Shown piece after piece: positions 27,504-35,535 of a DNA stretch of 64,000 bases; position 1 is the stretch's first letter; every line of letters starts with the position of its first letter. The position numbers and the translations under genes are program-made. The stretch covers positions 5,768 through 69,767 of the forward strand of contig UQZO01000012.1 of assembly GCA_900545545.1 (NCBI GenBank), given 5' to 3'. The DNA is from an uncultured Subdoligranulum sp. (lineage in GTDB: Bacteria > Bacillota > Clostridia > Oscillospirales > Ruminococcaceae). The notes under the pieces were generated by a model, which was not told where the DNA came from, did no database searches, and was given only the letters and a program-made list of their open reading frames with translations.

Positions 27504-29054
27504 TCACTGCGCCTCCTTCTTGAGATCGCCCACCGTCTGGCGGCCGGACAGATCGCCCGACACATAGGCACTGGAATAACCGCTGGAACGCATGGCGTAG
27601 CCGCCCGCGAACCGCAGGCCCGGACAGAGGGCGGCGTCCTCTTTCATCATCATCATGCGGGGCATCAGGCTGTCCCAATCGGCGGTTTCGTAGCCGTAGA
27701 TGACGCCCTGGGGATGGCCGCAGTACCGGGCATAGGTGGTGGGGGAAGCCACGGCGATCTCCTCGATGGCATCGCGGATCTTGCAGCCGGTCTCCCGCTC
27801 AAAGACGTTGATCATATCCTCGGCCACACGGTCCTTGGCCTTGAAGTAGTCGGTCTCGGAAACGTTGCCCCAGTCGTCGGACATGAACATGGTGGTGAAA
27901 TACATCATGCAGGTGCCGGCGGGCGAACATTCGGGGTAGGCATTGTTCAGGCAGACGGTGGCCTGCACGTGGTTGGTGGAGACCTTGCGCATCAGGTCAT
28001 ACTGCCGGGCACTGTCGGCCGTATCATAAATAAAGTAGTTGTGGCTCTTGATGCCCAGTTCCTCGGCAGACTTGTTAAGGCCCAGGAACAGCGTAAAGCC
28101 GCGCCCCGCAAAGGTGCGGGCGTTGGTGGCACGGAGCTGGGCTTCGGTGACGGCCTCTTTGTCCAGCATCTTGCCGAACACCAGATGGGGCGAGCAGTTG
28201 GCAATGACGTGGCGGGTCTCGATGACGGTGCCGTCGGTGAGCTGCACGCCGGTGATGGCCTTGTTGGCATCGGTGAGGATGGACGCCGCCTCGGAGTGGT
28301 ACCAGATATCGCCGCCCAGTTCCCGGATGCGGGTATCCATGGCCAGGCTGATCTCGTGGGAGCGCATTTTGGGCATCCAGGCATCCCGGGTGATGTACCG
28401 GATGACCATGGAGCCGTAGTGCAGAAAGCTCAGGCGGTCGCAGTCCACGCCCAGGTAGCACCAGTAGGCGTTGAGGATATCCTGGGCGGCCTTGGGCATC
28501 TTGAGGGCGTCCAGCACCTCGTTCACCGAGTAGCTGCCCGCCTTGATGAAGTTGGGGAAATGGGACTTCATATACTCGGAATCGGTGTTGCCGTTCACCG
28601 AGTTGGAGTAGGTCTGGGCGTCCCGCACCTCGTTGCACAGTTCAAAGAATTCCGTCATGGATTTACGGGAACCCGGCACATACTGCTCCATCTTGTCGAT
28701 GAACGCCTCCACGCCGAAGGGCATCTCGCAGTCGTATTTCTTGTCGGTGGTGAGGAGGTGGTACGCTTCGGGGATGCGCACCCAGTCGATCTTATCCTCC
28801 ACGCCCAGGTCGCGGAACAGCGTGCGGATATCGCCGGGGGCTTCGGGGGAGCCGAAGTCGTTGAGCTCGTGCAGGCTGGTCTCAAACTCAAAGCGGCCCC
28901 GCTTGAAGCTGGTGGCAAAGCCGCCGGGCAGGTTGTGTTTTTCCAGCAGCAGGCAGGAGTAGCCCCCCTGCAGCACACGGATGGCCGCCGTCAGGCCGCC
29001 GTTGCCGGCGCCGATGACCACCACGTCATAGCGCTTTGCGGTTTGTTTTTCCAT
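27504..29054 (-). CDS. Phytoene desaturase/retinol saturase-like FAD oxidoreductase
   Basis: A 516-residue flavoprotein of the COG1233 group. The N-terminal Rossmann motif VVVIGAGNGGLTAAIRVLQGG binds FAD, followed by LLEKHNLPGG, and the C-terminal FAD motif is GLRFAGGYAMRSSGYSSAYVSGDLSG. Relatives desaturate or saturate polyene and isoprenoid chains or act on other lipids. No carotenoid genes (crtB, crtE) are nearby, so a carotenoid product is unlikely. With the downstream ferredoxin reductase it may form a reductive, NAD(P)H-driven system, as in saturases. That is inference. The ATG at 29054 follows AAGGAGG. TetR control precedes it. Confidence 0.82.
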   Translation of the reverse strand: MEKQTAKRYDVVVIGAGNGGLTAAIRVLQGGYSCLLLEKHNLPGGFATSFKRGRFEFETSLHELNDFGSPEAPGDIRTLFRDLGVEDKIDWVRIPEAYHLLTTDKKYDCEMPFGVEAFIDKMEQYVPGSRKSMTEFFELCNEVRDAQTYSNSVNGNTDSEYMKSHFPNFIKAGSYSVNEVLDALKMPKAAQDILNAYWCYLGVDCDRLSFLHYGSMVIRYITRDAWMPKMRSHEISLAMDTRIRELGGDIWYHSEAASILTDANKAITGVQLTDGTVIETRHVIANCSPHLVFGKMLDKEAVTEAQLRATNARTFAGRGFTLFLGLNKSAEELGIKSHNYFIYDTADSARQYDLMRKVSTNHVQATVCLNNAYPECSPAGTCMMYFTTMFMSDDWGNVSETDYFKAKDRVAEDMINVFERETGCKIRDAIEEIAVASPTTYARYCGHPQGVIYGYETADWDSLMPRMMMMKEDAALCPGLRFAGGYAMRSSGYSSAYVSGDLSGRQTVGDLKKEAQ

Positions 29055-29071
29055 AAAAACCTCCTTACAGT

Positions 29072-29659
29072 TCAAAGGATCAGATTGCGGGAGCGCCCCA
29101 GCCAGTATTGCAGCTGGGCGTCATCGCTGATACCTTTATAATGGCGCAGGATAATGCAGTAAAACTCGGTCAGTTCCCGCTCAATGTCCTCTTCGCTCAT
29201 CTCGCAGTAATCAATGGCCAGCATGACACCCAGCCCATAGCAGCGCATCTGCATCTGGTGGTGCATCCGGCGTGCGGTGTCCGGTTCCATCTCCAGATTC
29301 TGGCTGAGCAGCCGGATGGTCTCATCGTAGTTGATGTCGTCCAGTGTTTCCCCCGGTTCGCGCCGGCGCAGGTAGACAAAGCGGAAGAGCTCCTTCTCCT
29401 GCCGGGCAAAGTTGAGGAAATGCCGGCCGAACTCCTTGTAATTGCTGCAGCGGAACTGCAGATAGTGTTCCCGCACATAGGGCAAAAGCTCGGCCCGCAG
29501 CTGCTCCACGCTCTCAAATTCATAGTAGAGCGGCTGGGTGGAACAGCCCAGCATGGCGGCGATGTTGCGCACTGTAAGCGCCTGTTCCCCTTTTTCGCGG
29601 ATGACATCCACTGCAGCACGCAGGATCGCCTGTTTTTCAATCCGTTTGGTTCGCGGCAT
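29072..29659 (-). CDS. TetR family transcriptional repressor
   Basis: A 195-residue regulator. The N-terminal DNA-binding domain (about 8-55) has ILRAAVDVIREKGEQALTVRNIAAMLGCSTQPLYYEFES, the TetR helix-turn-helix with LYYEF in place of the usual LYYHF. The rest is a helical ligand-binding and dimer domain without recognisable specificity. It heads the operon with the two redox genes (18 bp to the next start) and faces a palindromic operator in its own leader. Autoregulation with induction by a substrate of the redox pair is expected. The ATG follows AGGAGGG. Confidence 0.92.
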   Translation of the reverse strand: MPRTKRIEKQAILRAAVDVIREKGEQALTVRNIAAMLGCSTQPLYYEFESVEQLRAELLPYVREHYLQFRCSNYKEFGRHFLNFARQEKELFRFVYLRRREPGETLDDINYDETIRLLSQNLEMEPDTARRMHHQMQMRCYGLGVMLAIDYCEMSEEDIERELTEFYCIILRHYKGISDDAQLQYWLGRSRNLIL

Positions 29660-29677
29660 GGCTCCCTCCTTTTTTTG

Positions 29678-29689
29678 TAACAGATGTTA
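29678..29689. promoter_or_regulatory. Candidate TetR operator
   Basis: TAACA-GA-TGTTA is a perfect dyad between the -10 box and the tetR start codon, well placed to block transcription of the operon. Confidence 0.55.
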
Positions 29690-29701
29690 TTTTATGATTC
29701 C

Positions 29702-29729
29702 ATTGTATCACGCCTTGTTAAAAAAGCAA
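29702..29729 (-). promoter_or_regulatory. Promoter of the tetR-redox operon
   Basis: On the minus strand TTGCTT (29724-29729) and TACAAT (29702-29707) are 16 bp apart. Confidence 0.6.
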
Positions 29730-29901
29730 CAAAAATTTTGCAGATTTTACGAGTTTTTTATGGTTTTTATAGCGGAATACGGCAGATTCTTCCCCGTACC
29801 TTCCCCTCCCGGGGCGGCGGGCCGCACACTGCCGACCGCGGGGGGATGCTTTCTGTGCCAGGCCCGGGCAAAAGGTACATTTCGGCGCCGTTCGACAGCG
29901 C
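29730..29901. other. Intergenic spacer between divergent promoters
   Basis: The 314-bp gap between tetR and the MATE gene holds the TetR promoter and operator on one side and the MATE promoter on the other. In the middle segment nothing beyond GC-rich, weakly palindromic sequence was seen. Confidence 0.5.
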
Positions 29902-29930
29902 TTGACACCCCCCTGCCAACGCAGTAGGAT
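29902..29930 (+). promoter_or_regulatory. Sigma-A promoter of the MATE gene
   Basis: TTGACA (29902-29907) and TAGGAT (29925-29930) are spaced 17 bp. Confidence 0.78.
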
Positions 29931-29973
29931 AGTATAGAAAAGAAATACAAAACAGCAGAGGTGTAGGAAAAGA

Positions 29974-31335
29974 GTGTTTGAAAAAAATGTTTCCCTGACC
30001 AGCGGCAGCGTGGCCAAGGGCATGCTTGTGTTTGCCATTCCCATCTTCTTCAGCAACCTGTTCCAGCAGCTGTACAACGCCGTGGACTCGCTGATCGTGG
30101 GCAACTTTCTGGGCGGTGAAGCGCTGGCGGCCGTGGGTTCTTCCGGCAGCCTGATTTTTTTGCTTACCGGCTTTGTGAACGGCGTCAGCCTGGGCGCCGG
30201 TGTGCTGGTGGCCCGCCACTACGGCGCCAAGGATGATACCGCCCTGCGCCGGGCCGTACATACCACGGTGGCCCTGGGCCTGGCCGCCGGTGTGGCCCTG
30301 AGCGTTATCGGCGTATTGCTGACCCCCCAGATCCTGCGCTGGATGGACACCCCCGAGGAAGTGCTGCCCAATTCCATCATCTATTTCCGGGTGTACTTTA
30401 TGGGGTCCCTTTCGGTGGTCATGTACAACGTGGGCGCCAGTATTCTGCAATCGGTGGGTGACAGCCGCAGTCCTATGCGTTACCTGATCACCGCCTCCAT
30501 CCTCAACGTCATTCTGGACCTGTGGTTCATTGCCGGGCTGCACATGGGGGTGGGCGGCGCCGCGCTGGCCACCATCCTGTCCCAGACCGTCAGCGCCGTG
30601 CTGGCCTTCCGCAAACTGACGCTGAGCCGGGAATCCTACGGCGTGCGCTGGCGGGAAGTAAAATTCCACCCCGCCACTCTGCGGGCCGTGGTGGCCCAGG
30701 GTGTGCCCTCCGGCGTGCAGAACTCGGTGATCTCCATCGCCAACGTGATCGTGCAGGCCAACATCAACGCCTTTGGTGCCAACGCCATGGCGGGCTGCGG
30801 CGCCTACAGCAAGGTGGAAGGCTTCGCCTTCCTGCCGGTGACCTGTTTTTCCATGGCGCTGGCCACCTTCATAAGTCAGAACATCGGCGCAGGCCAGCTG
30901 GACCGGGTGCGCAAGGGTATGCGGTTTGGCATCCTCACCTCCTCCCTGCTGGCGGAATGTGTGGGCTTTGCCATGTTTGCCCTGGCCCCCTGGCTGATCG
31001 GTGCCTTCAACCACGAGGCCGACGTCATCGCCTTCGGCGTGCAGCAGGCCCGCACCGTGTCCCTGTTCTACTGCCTGCTGGCCTTCAGCCACTGCTGCGC
31101 CGGTATCCTGCGTGGCCTGGGCCGCCCGGTGGTGCCCATGGTCATCATGCTGGCCATCTGGTGCGCGCTGCGCATCACCTACATCACCGTTACGGTGCAC
31201 TTTATCCCGCAGATTTCGGTCATTTTCTGGGCGTACCCCCTCACCTGGACCATCAGTTCGGTGCTGTTTGCCTGGTACCTGACCCACTGCCCCATGCCCA
31301 CCCCCGGCGGCGGTGCCCAGCAGCATCCAGCCTAA
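29974..31335 (+). CDS. MATE family multidrug/metabolite exporter
   Basis: A 453-residue protein with twelve predicted helices in two six-helix halves. MATE signatures include FFSNLFQQLYNAVDSLIVGNFLGGEALAAVGSS in helices 1-2 and the second-half counterpart VPSGVQNSVISIANVIVQANINAFGANAMAGCGAY. It belongs to the NorM/DinF-like branch common in Clostridia, exporting cationic drugs or metabolites by Na+ or H+ antiport. The start is a GTG at 29974 behind AGGAAAAG, since no ATG fits the conserved N terminus. It has its own promoter and no cotranscribed partner. The substrate is unknown. Confidence 0.92.
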   Translation: MFEKNVSLTSGSVAKGMLVFAIPIFFSNLFQQLYNAVDSLIVGNFLGGEALAAVGSSGSLIFLLTGFVNGVSLGAGVLVARHYGAKDDTALRRAVHTTVALGLAAGVALSVIGVLLTPQILRWMDTPEEVLPNSIIYFRVYFMGSLSVVMYNVGASILQSVGDSRSPMRYLITASILNVILDLWFIAGLHMGVGGAALATILSQTVSAVLAFRKLTLSRESYGVRWREVKFHPATLRAVVAQGVPSGVQNSVISIANVIVQANINAFGANAMAGCGAYSKVEGFAFLPVTCFSMALATFISQNIGAGQLDRVRKGMRFGILTSSLLAECVGFAMFALAPWLIGAFNHEADVIAFGVQQARTVSLFYCLLAFSHCCAGILRGLGRPVVPMVIMLAIWCALRITYITVTVHFIPQISVIFWAYPLTWTISSVLFAWYLTHCPMPTPGGGAQQHPA

Positions 31336-31383
31336 TTTTGTGTAAGACAAAACGCGAAGAACTGTACAAAAATGCCATTGATT

Positions 31384-31411
31384 TTGCGTTGCAGCGGGTG
31401 TATCATAGAAT
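31384..31411 (+). promoter_or_regulatory. Candidate promoter of the dehydratase/activator operon
   Basis: TTGCGT (31384-31389) and TAGAAT (31406-31411), spacing 16 bp. The transcript would start about 125 nt before the first gene and run through the hairpin at 31446-31501. Confidence 0.5.
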
Positions 31412-31445
31412 GAGCGCATCCTGCAAAATTACACTGCAACCTCGG

Positions 31446-31501
31446 AAACAGTGCAAGGGTTTTCCGGTCGGGTTCCGGCCGGGGAACCCGCTGTTTTTTT
31501 T
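31446..31501 (+). terminator. Terminator-like hairpin in the leader of the dehydratase/activator operon
   Basis: CGGGTTCC (31469-31476) pairs with GGAACCCG (31483-31490). Alternatively GGGTTTTCCGG (31457-31467) pairs with CCGGGGAACCC (31479-31489), and outer AAACAG/CTGTTT strengthens it. Eight T follow directly. It may end the MATE transcript, or attenuate the operon whose first codon is at 31542. Confidence 0.65.
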
Positions 31502-31541
31502 GCAAGGAAACGGGCGCGGAGAGTAGAGAGAGGAAAATCGT

Positions 31542-32831
31542 ATGCAAGTAGTAGAAACCTTTGGGCGCACCGTGGAGGCCTGGAGCAACCAGAACCCCGC
31601 CCGCGCACGCAAGTTGCTGCGCACCGGCTGGGAAGCCCAGAACCTGAAAAACCGGCTTACCCCCGACAAACGCCTGCAGCCGGCGGACCGCAAACTGGCC
31701 CGCATCATGATGGACGCCATGCTGGCGCCCCTGCAGGACCCCGAACACTCGGCCATGGTCAGCGTGTTCACCCCCTGCGAAATGCTGCAGGAAGCGGGCC
31801 TCAACCCTTATAACGTGGAGGCGTTCTCCTGTTATCTGTCTGCCTCCCAGGCGGAGCGGGGCTTTTTGCAGCAGGCCGAAAACACCGGCATTTCCGAAAC
31901 CCTGTGCAGCTACCACAAGACCTTTCTGGGCGCGGCCCAGAAGGGCGTGCTGCCCAAACCCAAGTGCATCGTCTACACCAACCTGACCTGCGATGCCAAC
32001 CTGCTGACCTTCCGCACGCTGAGCCAGCTGTACCACGTGCAGCCCTTTGCCATCGACGTGCCCATGCAGCAGAACGAGGAAAACGTGGAATATGTGGCCG
32101 CCCAGCTGCGGGCACTGGCGGCCTTTCTGGAACAGCAGACCGGCCACAAGATCGAAGAAGACGCCCTGAAAGAGCGGCTGCGCCGTTCCAAACGCACGCT
32201 GGAAAAATACCGCGCCTACCAGCAAAAACGCGCCGACCGGTATGTGCCCACCGATCTGGTGACGCCGCTGTACTGCGGCATGACCAACAACATCCTGCTG
32301 GGCACGCCCCAGGTGGAAGCCTACGTGGACCAGCTGCTGCAAGACGCGGAGAAAGCCCCTGCCGCCAAAGGCAAGCGCATCTACTGGATGCACACCATCC
32401 CCTTCTGGTCCGATGCCATCAAGGAGGACCTGCTCTTCCGGGAGGACGCCCAGATCGTGGGCTGTGAGCTGAGCGAAGTGTGCGAGCCGGACTTTGACCC
32501 CGAGCACCCCTATGAAGCCATGGCCCACCGGATGGTGTACCATGCCCTCAACGGCAGCGCCCTGCGCCGCATCGAGGCGGGTATCCGCCACGCCAAACAG
32601 GTGGGGGCCGACGGTGTGGTATGGTTTGACCACTGGGGCTGCAAGCACACCCTGGGTGCCGCCCAGCTGGCCAAAAAGAAGTTTGAGGAAGCGGGTCTGC
32701 CGCTGCTGATCCTGGACGGCGACGGCTGCGACCGCAGCCACGGCGGCGAGGGCCAGACCTCCACCCGACTGGGCGCCTTTTTGGAGATGCTGAACGAACC
32801 GGGCCGCACCGAGGAAGGAGCGCAAGGATGA
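31542..32831 (+). CDS. 2-hydroxyacyl-CoA dehydratase / double-cubane cluster protein family subunit
   Basis: A 429-residue COG1775 protein (HgdB/BcrB/BcrC/DCCP superfamily). Family landmarks are FTPCEMLQEAGLNP near residue 75, SCYLSASQAERGFLQQ, CIVYTNLTCDAN with the conserved cysteine pair, and late cysteines in VGCELSEVCEPDF and FDHWGCKHTLGA. Such subunits hold a [4Fe-4S] or [8Fe-9S] cluster that receives low-potential electrons from an ATP-driven activator. The substrate could be a 2-hydroxyacyl-CoA or, as in double-cubane proteins, a small molecule; no CoA-transferase or acyl-CoA dehydrogenase gene is adjacent. The stop overlaps the start of the fusion gene (ATGA). AGAGAGGAAAA precedes the ATG. 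Confidence 0.85.
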   Translation: MQVVETFGRTVEAWSNQNPARARKLLRTGWEAQNLKNRLTPDKRLQPADRKLARIMMDAMLAPLQDPEHSAMVSVFTPCEMLQEAGLNPYNVEAFSCYLSASQAERGFLQQAENTGISETLCSYHKTFLGAAQKGVLPKPKCIVYTNLTCDANLLTFRTLSQLYHVQPFAIDVPMQQNEENVEYVAAQLRALAAFLEQQTGHKIEEDALKERLRRSKRTLEKYRAYQQKRADRYVPTDLVTPLYCGMTNNILLGTPQVEAYVDQLLQDAEKAPAAKGKRIYWMHTIPFWSDAIKEDLLFREDAQIVGCELSEVCEPDFDPEHPYEAMAHRMVYHALNGSALRRIEAGIRHAKQVGADGVVWFDHWGCKHTLGAAQLAKKKFEEAGLPLLILDGDGCDRSHGGEGQTSTRLGAFLEMLNEPGRTEEGAQG

Positions 32832-34489
32832 ACAAGACCTATTATGTGTGCAAATACACCCCCATCGAGCTGCTGACCGCCCTGGGCGCCGAGTGTGAAA
32901 ACCTGAACGGCATGCAGGAAGGGTTTGACCGGGCCGACCAGCTGGCGCACTCCAACATCTGCGGTTTCGGCAAATCCCTGCTGGAAGCGGTGATGAGCGG
33001 CCAGGTCCACGAGCTGGTACTGGTGAACTGCTGCGATACCATCCGCAGCGTCTACGATGTATTGGAGGAGAGCGGCAAGCTGGATTTCCTCTACCTTGTG
33101 GATATGCTGCACAGCGGCGGCGAATGCAGCCGCCAGCGCACCGCCGCCCAGCTGAAAGGGCTGGCCAAAGCCTACGCCGCCTACAAGGGCACCACCTTTG
33201 ACGCCGAAGCCTTCCGGGCGGCCTTCCATGCCCCCGAAAAGGCCCGCGGCCCCCACATCAGCGTGCTGGGCGCCCGCATGGGCAAGGAACTGTTCGAGAT
33301 GGTACAGAACGCCATGCCCTACCCGGTGGAGAACGAGACCTGCGTGCACAACCGGTCGGTGGGCGAAGTGCTGCCGCCGGAGGACGCCGATTTTGACGCC
33401 CTGATGGAGTGGTATGCCGCCGAGCTGCTGGGGCAGGTGCCCTGCATGCGGATGATGGACAACACCGGCCGCAAGCGACTGTTCAACGACCCCGACCTGA
33501 AAGGCATCATCTACCATACGGTAAAATTCTGCGATTTTTACAGCTTTGAGTACGCCCAGGTCAAACAGAATGTGGCGGTGCCGCTGCTGAAGATCGAATC
33601 CGACTATACGTTGCAGAGCAGCGGCCAGCTGCTGACCCGCCTGGAGGCTTTTGCCGAGAGCATGGACCCCAGCCAGGGCGAGGGGAAGGAGATCAAGATG
33701 GGAAAAGGTTATTTTGCAGGCATTGACAGCGGTTCCACCAGCACCGATGTGGTGATTCTGGACAAGGACAAAAAGATGGTCACCGGTGTGATTCTGCCCA
33801 CCGGCGCCGGCGCCGCCGTGGGAGCCGAGCGCGCTTTGGAGCAGGCGCTGGAACAGGCCGGGCTGACGCGCGGCGACATTGACGCCATTGTCACCACCGG
33901 CTACGGCCGCACGGCCATCCAGGACGGCGACAAGAGCATTACCGAGATCACCTGCCACGCCCGGGGCGCCCATTACCTGGACCCCAACGTGCGCACCGTC
34001 ATTGACATCGGCGGCCAGGACAGCAAGGTCATCCGTCTGGATGAAAACGGCGCGGTGGTGAACTTTGTCATGAACGACAAGTGCGCCGCCGGTACCGGCC
34101 GCTTCCTGGAAATGATGGCCCGCACCATGGAGATGAGCCTGGACGATATGAGCAAGGCCGGTCTGCACTACAAGGAAGATATCACCATCTCCAGCATGTG
34201 CACGGTGTTTGCCGAGTCCGAGGTGGTCTCGCTGATTGCCCAGAACAAGCCCACCGACGACATCGTTCACGGCCTGAACAAGGCGGTAGCCTCCAAGACC
34301 GCCGCCCTGGCCAAGCGTGTGGGCGGTGAGGAACGCTACATGATGACCGGCGGCGTTTCCAAAAACGAAGGGTTGGTCAAGACACTGGAAGAAAAACTGG
34401 GCACCACCCTGGTAGTCAGCGACAAGGCCCAGCTCTGCGGTGCCCTGGGCGCCGCCCTCTTCGCCATGGATATGGTGGAAACCCAGTAA
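32828..34489 (+). CDS. Dehydratase-like subunit fused to its ATP-dependent activator (HgdC/BcrD type)
   Basis: A 553-residue fusion. Residues 1 to about 285 are a second HgdB-like module: YTPIELLTALGAECENLNG, HSNICGFGKSLLEAV and LVNCCDTIRSVYDVLEE. From Met291 comes a complete ASKHA-fold activator: GIDSGSTSTDVVILD, DIGGQDSKVI, the cluster cysteines in NDKCAAGTGRFLEMMA and SSMCTVFAESEVVSLI, and MTGGVSKNEG. The activator forms a homodimer bridged by one [4Fe-4S] cluster and fires electrons on ATP hydrolysis. The codon of Met291 (33698) has an ideal internal site, AAGGAG then 6 nt, so a free 263-residue activator of normal length may also be made. The domain calls are strong; the substrate is unknown. 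Confidence 0.88.
   Translation: MNKTYYVCKYTPIELLTALGAECENLNGMQEGFDRADQLAHSNICGFGKSLLEAVMSGQVHELVLVNCCDTIRSVYDVLEESGKLDFLYLVDMLHSGGECSRQRTAAQLKGLAKAYAAYKGTTFDAEAFRAAFHAPEKARGPHISVLGARMGKELFEMVQNAMPYPVENETCVHNRSVGEVLPPEDADFDALMEWYAAELLGQVPCMRMMDNTGRKRLFNDPDLKGIIYHTVKFCDFYSFEYAQVKQNVAVPLLKIESDYTLQSSGQLLTRLEAFAESMDPSQGEGKEIKMGKGYFAGIDSGSTSTDVVILDKDKKMVTGVILPTGAGAAVGAERALEQALEQAGLTRGDIDAIVTTGYGRTAIQDGDKSITEITCHARGAHYLDPNVRTVIDIGGQDSKVIRLDENGAVVNFVMNDKCAAGTGRFLEMMARTMEMSLDDMSKAGLHYKEDITISSMCTVFAESEVVSLIAQNKPTDDIVHGLNKAVASKTAALAKRVGGEERYMMTGGVSKNEGLVKTLEEKLGTTLVVSDKAQLCGALGAALFAMDMVETQ
33685..33700 (+). promoter_or_regulatory. Internal ribosome binding site and ATG at the activator domain
   Basis: AAGGAG (33686-33691) is 6 nt before an in-frame ATG (33698-33700) exactly where the stand-alone activator would begin. 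Confidence 0.55.
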
Positions 34490-34498
34490 AGTTTGCAA

Positions 34499-34538
34499 AA
34501 AAAGACCTGCTTTCGTAAGAAAGCAGGTCTTTTTTTGT
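34499..34538. terminator. Bidirectional terminator after the fusion gene
   Basis: AGACCTGCTTTC (34503-34514) pairs with its complement (34519-34530); A and T runs on both sides. Confidence 0.88.
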
Positions 34539-34541
34539 TAG

Positions 34542-35156
34542 TTACCGCAGCAGGGCGGGGTCGATGGGATGCTGTTTGAAGTAGTATTCCCGGTCGTTAT
34601 CGCTGATGGGACGCAGCACCCGGCAGGGATTGCCCACCGCCACCACGTTGTCGGGCAGGTCCTTGGTGACCACGCTGCCGGCACCCACCACCACGTTATC
34701 CCCGATGGTGACGCCCGGCAGAAGGACAGCCCCGGCGCCGATCCAGCAATTTTTCCCGATGTGCACCGCCGCGTTGTACTGGTACCCTTGAGCCCGCAGC
34801 TGGGGCAGAATGGGATGTCCCGCCGTAGCCACCGTGACGTTGGGGCCGAACATAGTGTAGTCCCCCACATAGATGTGGGTATCGTCCACCAGGGTCAGGT
34901 TGAAGTTGGCGTAGACATTTTTGCCGAAATGGACGAACTTGCCGCCGAAGTTGGCGTGCAGGGGCGGTTCGATGTAGCAGCCCTCCCCGATCTCCGCAAA
35001 CATTTCTTTCAGCAATGCCGCGCGCTTTTCCCCTTCCCCGGGGCGGGTCTGGTTGTAATCATAGAGTTTTTCCAGGCAGCGGGTCTGCTCCTCCACAATG
35101 GCGGGGTCGTTGGGCAGGTAGAGGGCGGTCTGGTGCATCTTTTCCTGTTCGGTCAT
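34542..35156 (-). CDS. Maltose/galactoside O-acetyltransferase family (hexapeptide repeat)
   Basis: A 204-residue left-handed beta-helix acyltransferase of the LacA/Maa/NodL group. The helical cap QEKMHQTALYLPNDPAIVEEQ is at the start, then hexapeptide repeats with the catalytic His in TVATAGHP, and the closing IGAGAVLLPGVTIGDNVVVGAGSVVTKDLPDNVVAVGNPCRVLR. It transfers acetyl from acetyl-CoA to a sugar hydroxyl; which sugar is not visible. The ATG at 35156 overlaps the stop of the upstream small membrane protein gene (ATGA) and follows GGAGGAAG, so the two are cotranscribed. Confidence 0.9.
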   Translation of the reverse strand: MTEQEKMHQTALYLPNDPAIVEEQTRCLEKLYDYNQTRPGEGEKRAALLKEMFAEIGEGCYIEPPLHANFGGKFVHFGKNVYANFNLTLVDDTHIYVGDYTMFGPNVTVATAGHPILPQLRAQGYQYNAAVHIGKNCWIGAGAVLLPGVTIGDNVVVGAGSVVTKDLPDNVVAVGNPCRVLRPISDNDREYYFKQHPIDPALLR

Positions 35157-35401
35157 AGGTAATCTTCCTCCCATTCTTCTTCGGCCTGCTCCGCCGCCAG
35201 ATGAAGCAGCTTGGCCATCAGCGGCAGGTAGGTCACAAAAAACAGCGGCAGGCCGATGGCCACTGCGGTCTTTTTGTATTTGGGCGGGACCATCGCCCCC
35301 ACGGTGATGCCCAACCCCAACAGGCAGAATTTGAGCAGTGCTATGGTTTTCCAGTCGGATTCCTGCAGATAGCGGTCCGCCAAAGCAAACAGTTTTTTCA
35401 T
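35153..35401 (-). CDS. Small membrane protein of unknown function
   Basis: An 82-residue protein: a short charged N-terminal helix (KLFALADRYLQESDWKTIALLK), two hydrophobic segments (about 23-42 and 48-66), and an acidic C-terminal tail (EQAEEEWEEDYL). Similar small proteins occur in Clostridia, sometimes labelled as permease-like, without known function. The start follows GGGAGGGA. It is the first gene of a two-gene unit with the O-acetyltransferase, overlapping it by 4 nt. It could recruit the acetyltransferase to the membrane, but nothing in the sequence shows that. Confidence 0.7.
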   Translation of the reverse strand: MKKLFALADRYLQESDWKTIALLKFCLLGLGITVGAMVPPKYKKTAVAIGLPLFFVTYLPLMAKLLHLAAEQAEEEWEEDYL

Positions 35402-35429
35402 CTACGGTCCCTCCCGTTCATTTTTCTTC

Positions 35430-35458
35430 ATTATGGCAGATTTCACCACCGGTGTAAA
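35430..35458 (-). promoter_or_regulatory. Promoter of the small membrane protein / acetyltransferase unit
   Basis: On the minus strand TTTACA (35453-35458) and CATAAT (35430-35435) are 17 bp apart. Confidence 0.65.
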
Positions 35459-35485
35459 GCCTGCCGCGCCCCTTTTTGGCAGAAA

Positions 35486-35522
35486 TCAAAAAAGCGGTGC
35501 CGCCCCGCCGGGAAGCACCGCT
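35486..35522 (-). terminator. Terminator after the fructokinase gene
   Basis: AGCGGTGC (35493-35500) pairs with GCACCGCT (35515-35522); six T follow on the minus strand. Confidence 0.75.
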
Positions 35523-35535
35523 CCTATGTAGTTTT

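Noticed and set aside
31413..31526. Leader peptide in the dehydratase/activator leader (frame from ATG 31411)
   Set aside because: No ribosome binding site before the ATG and no run of regulatory codons; the frame simply stays open by chance.
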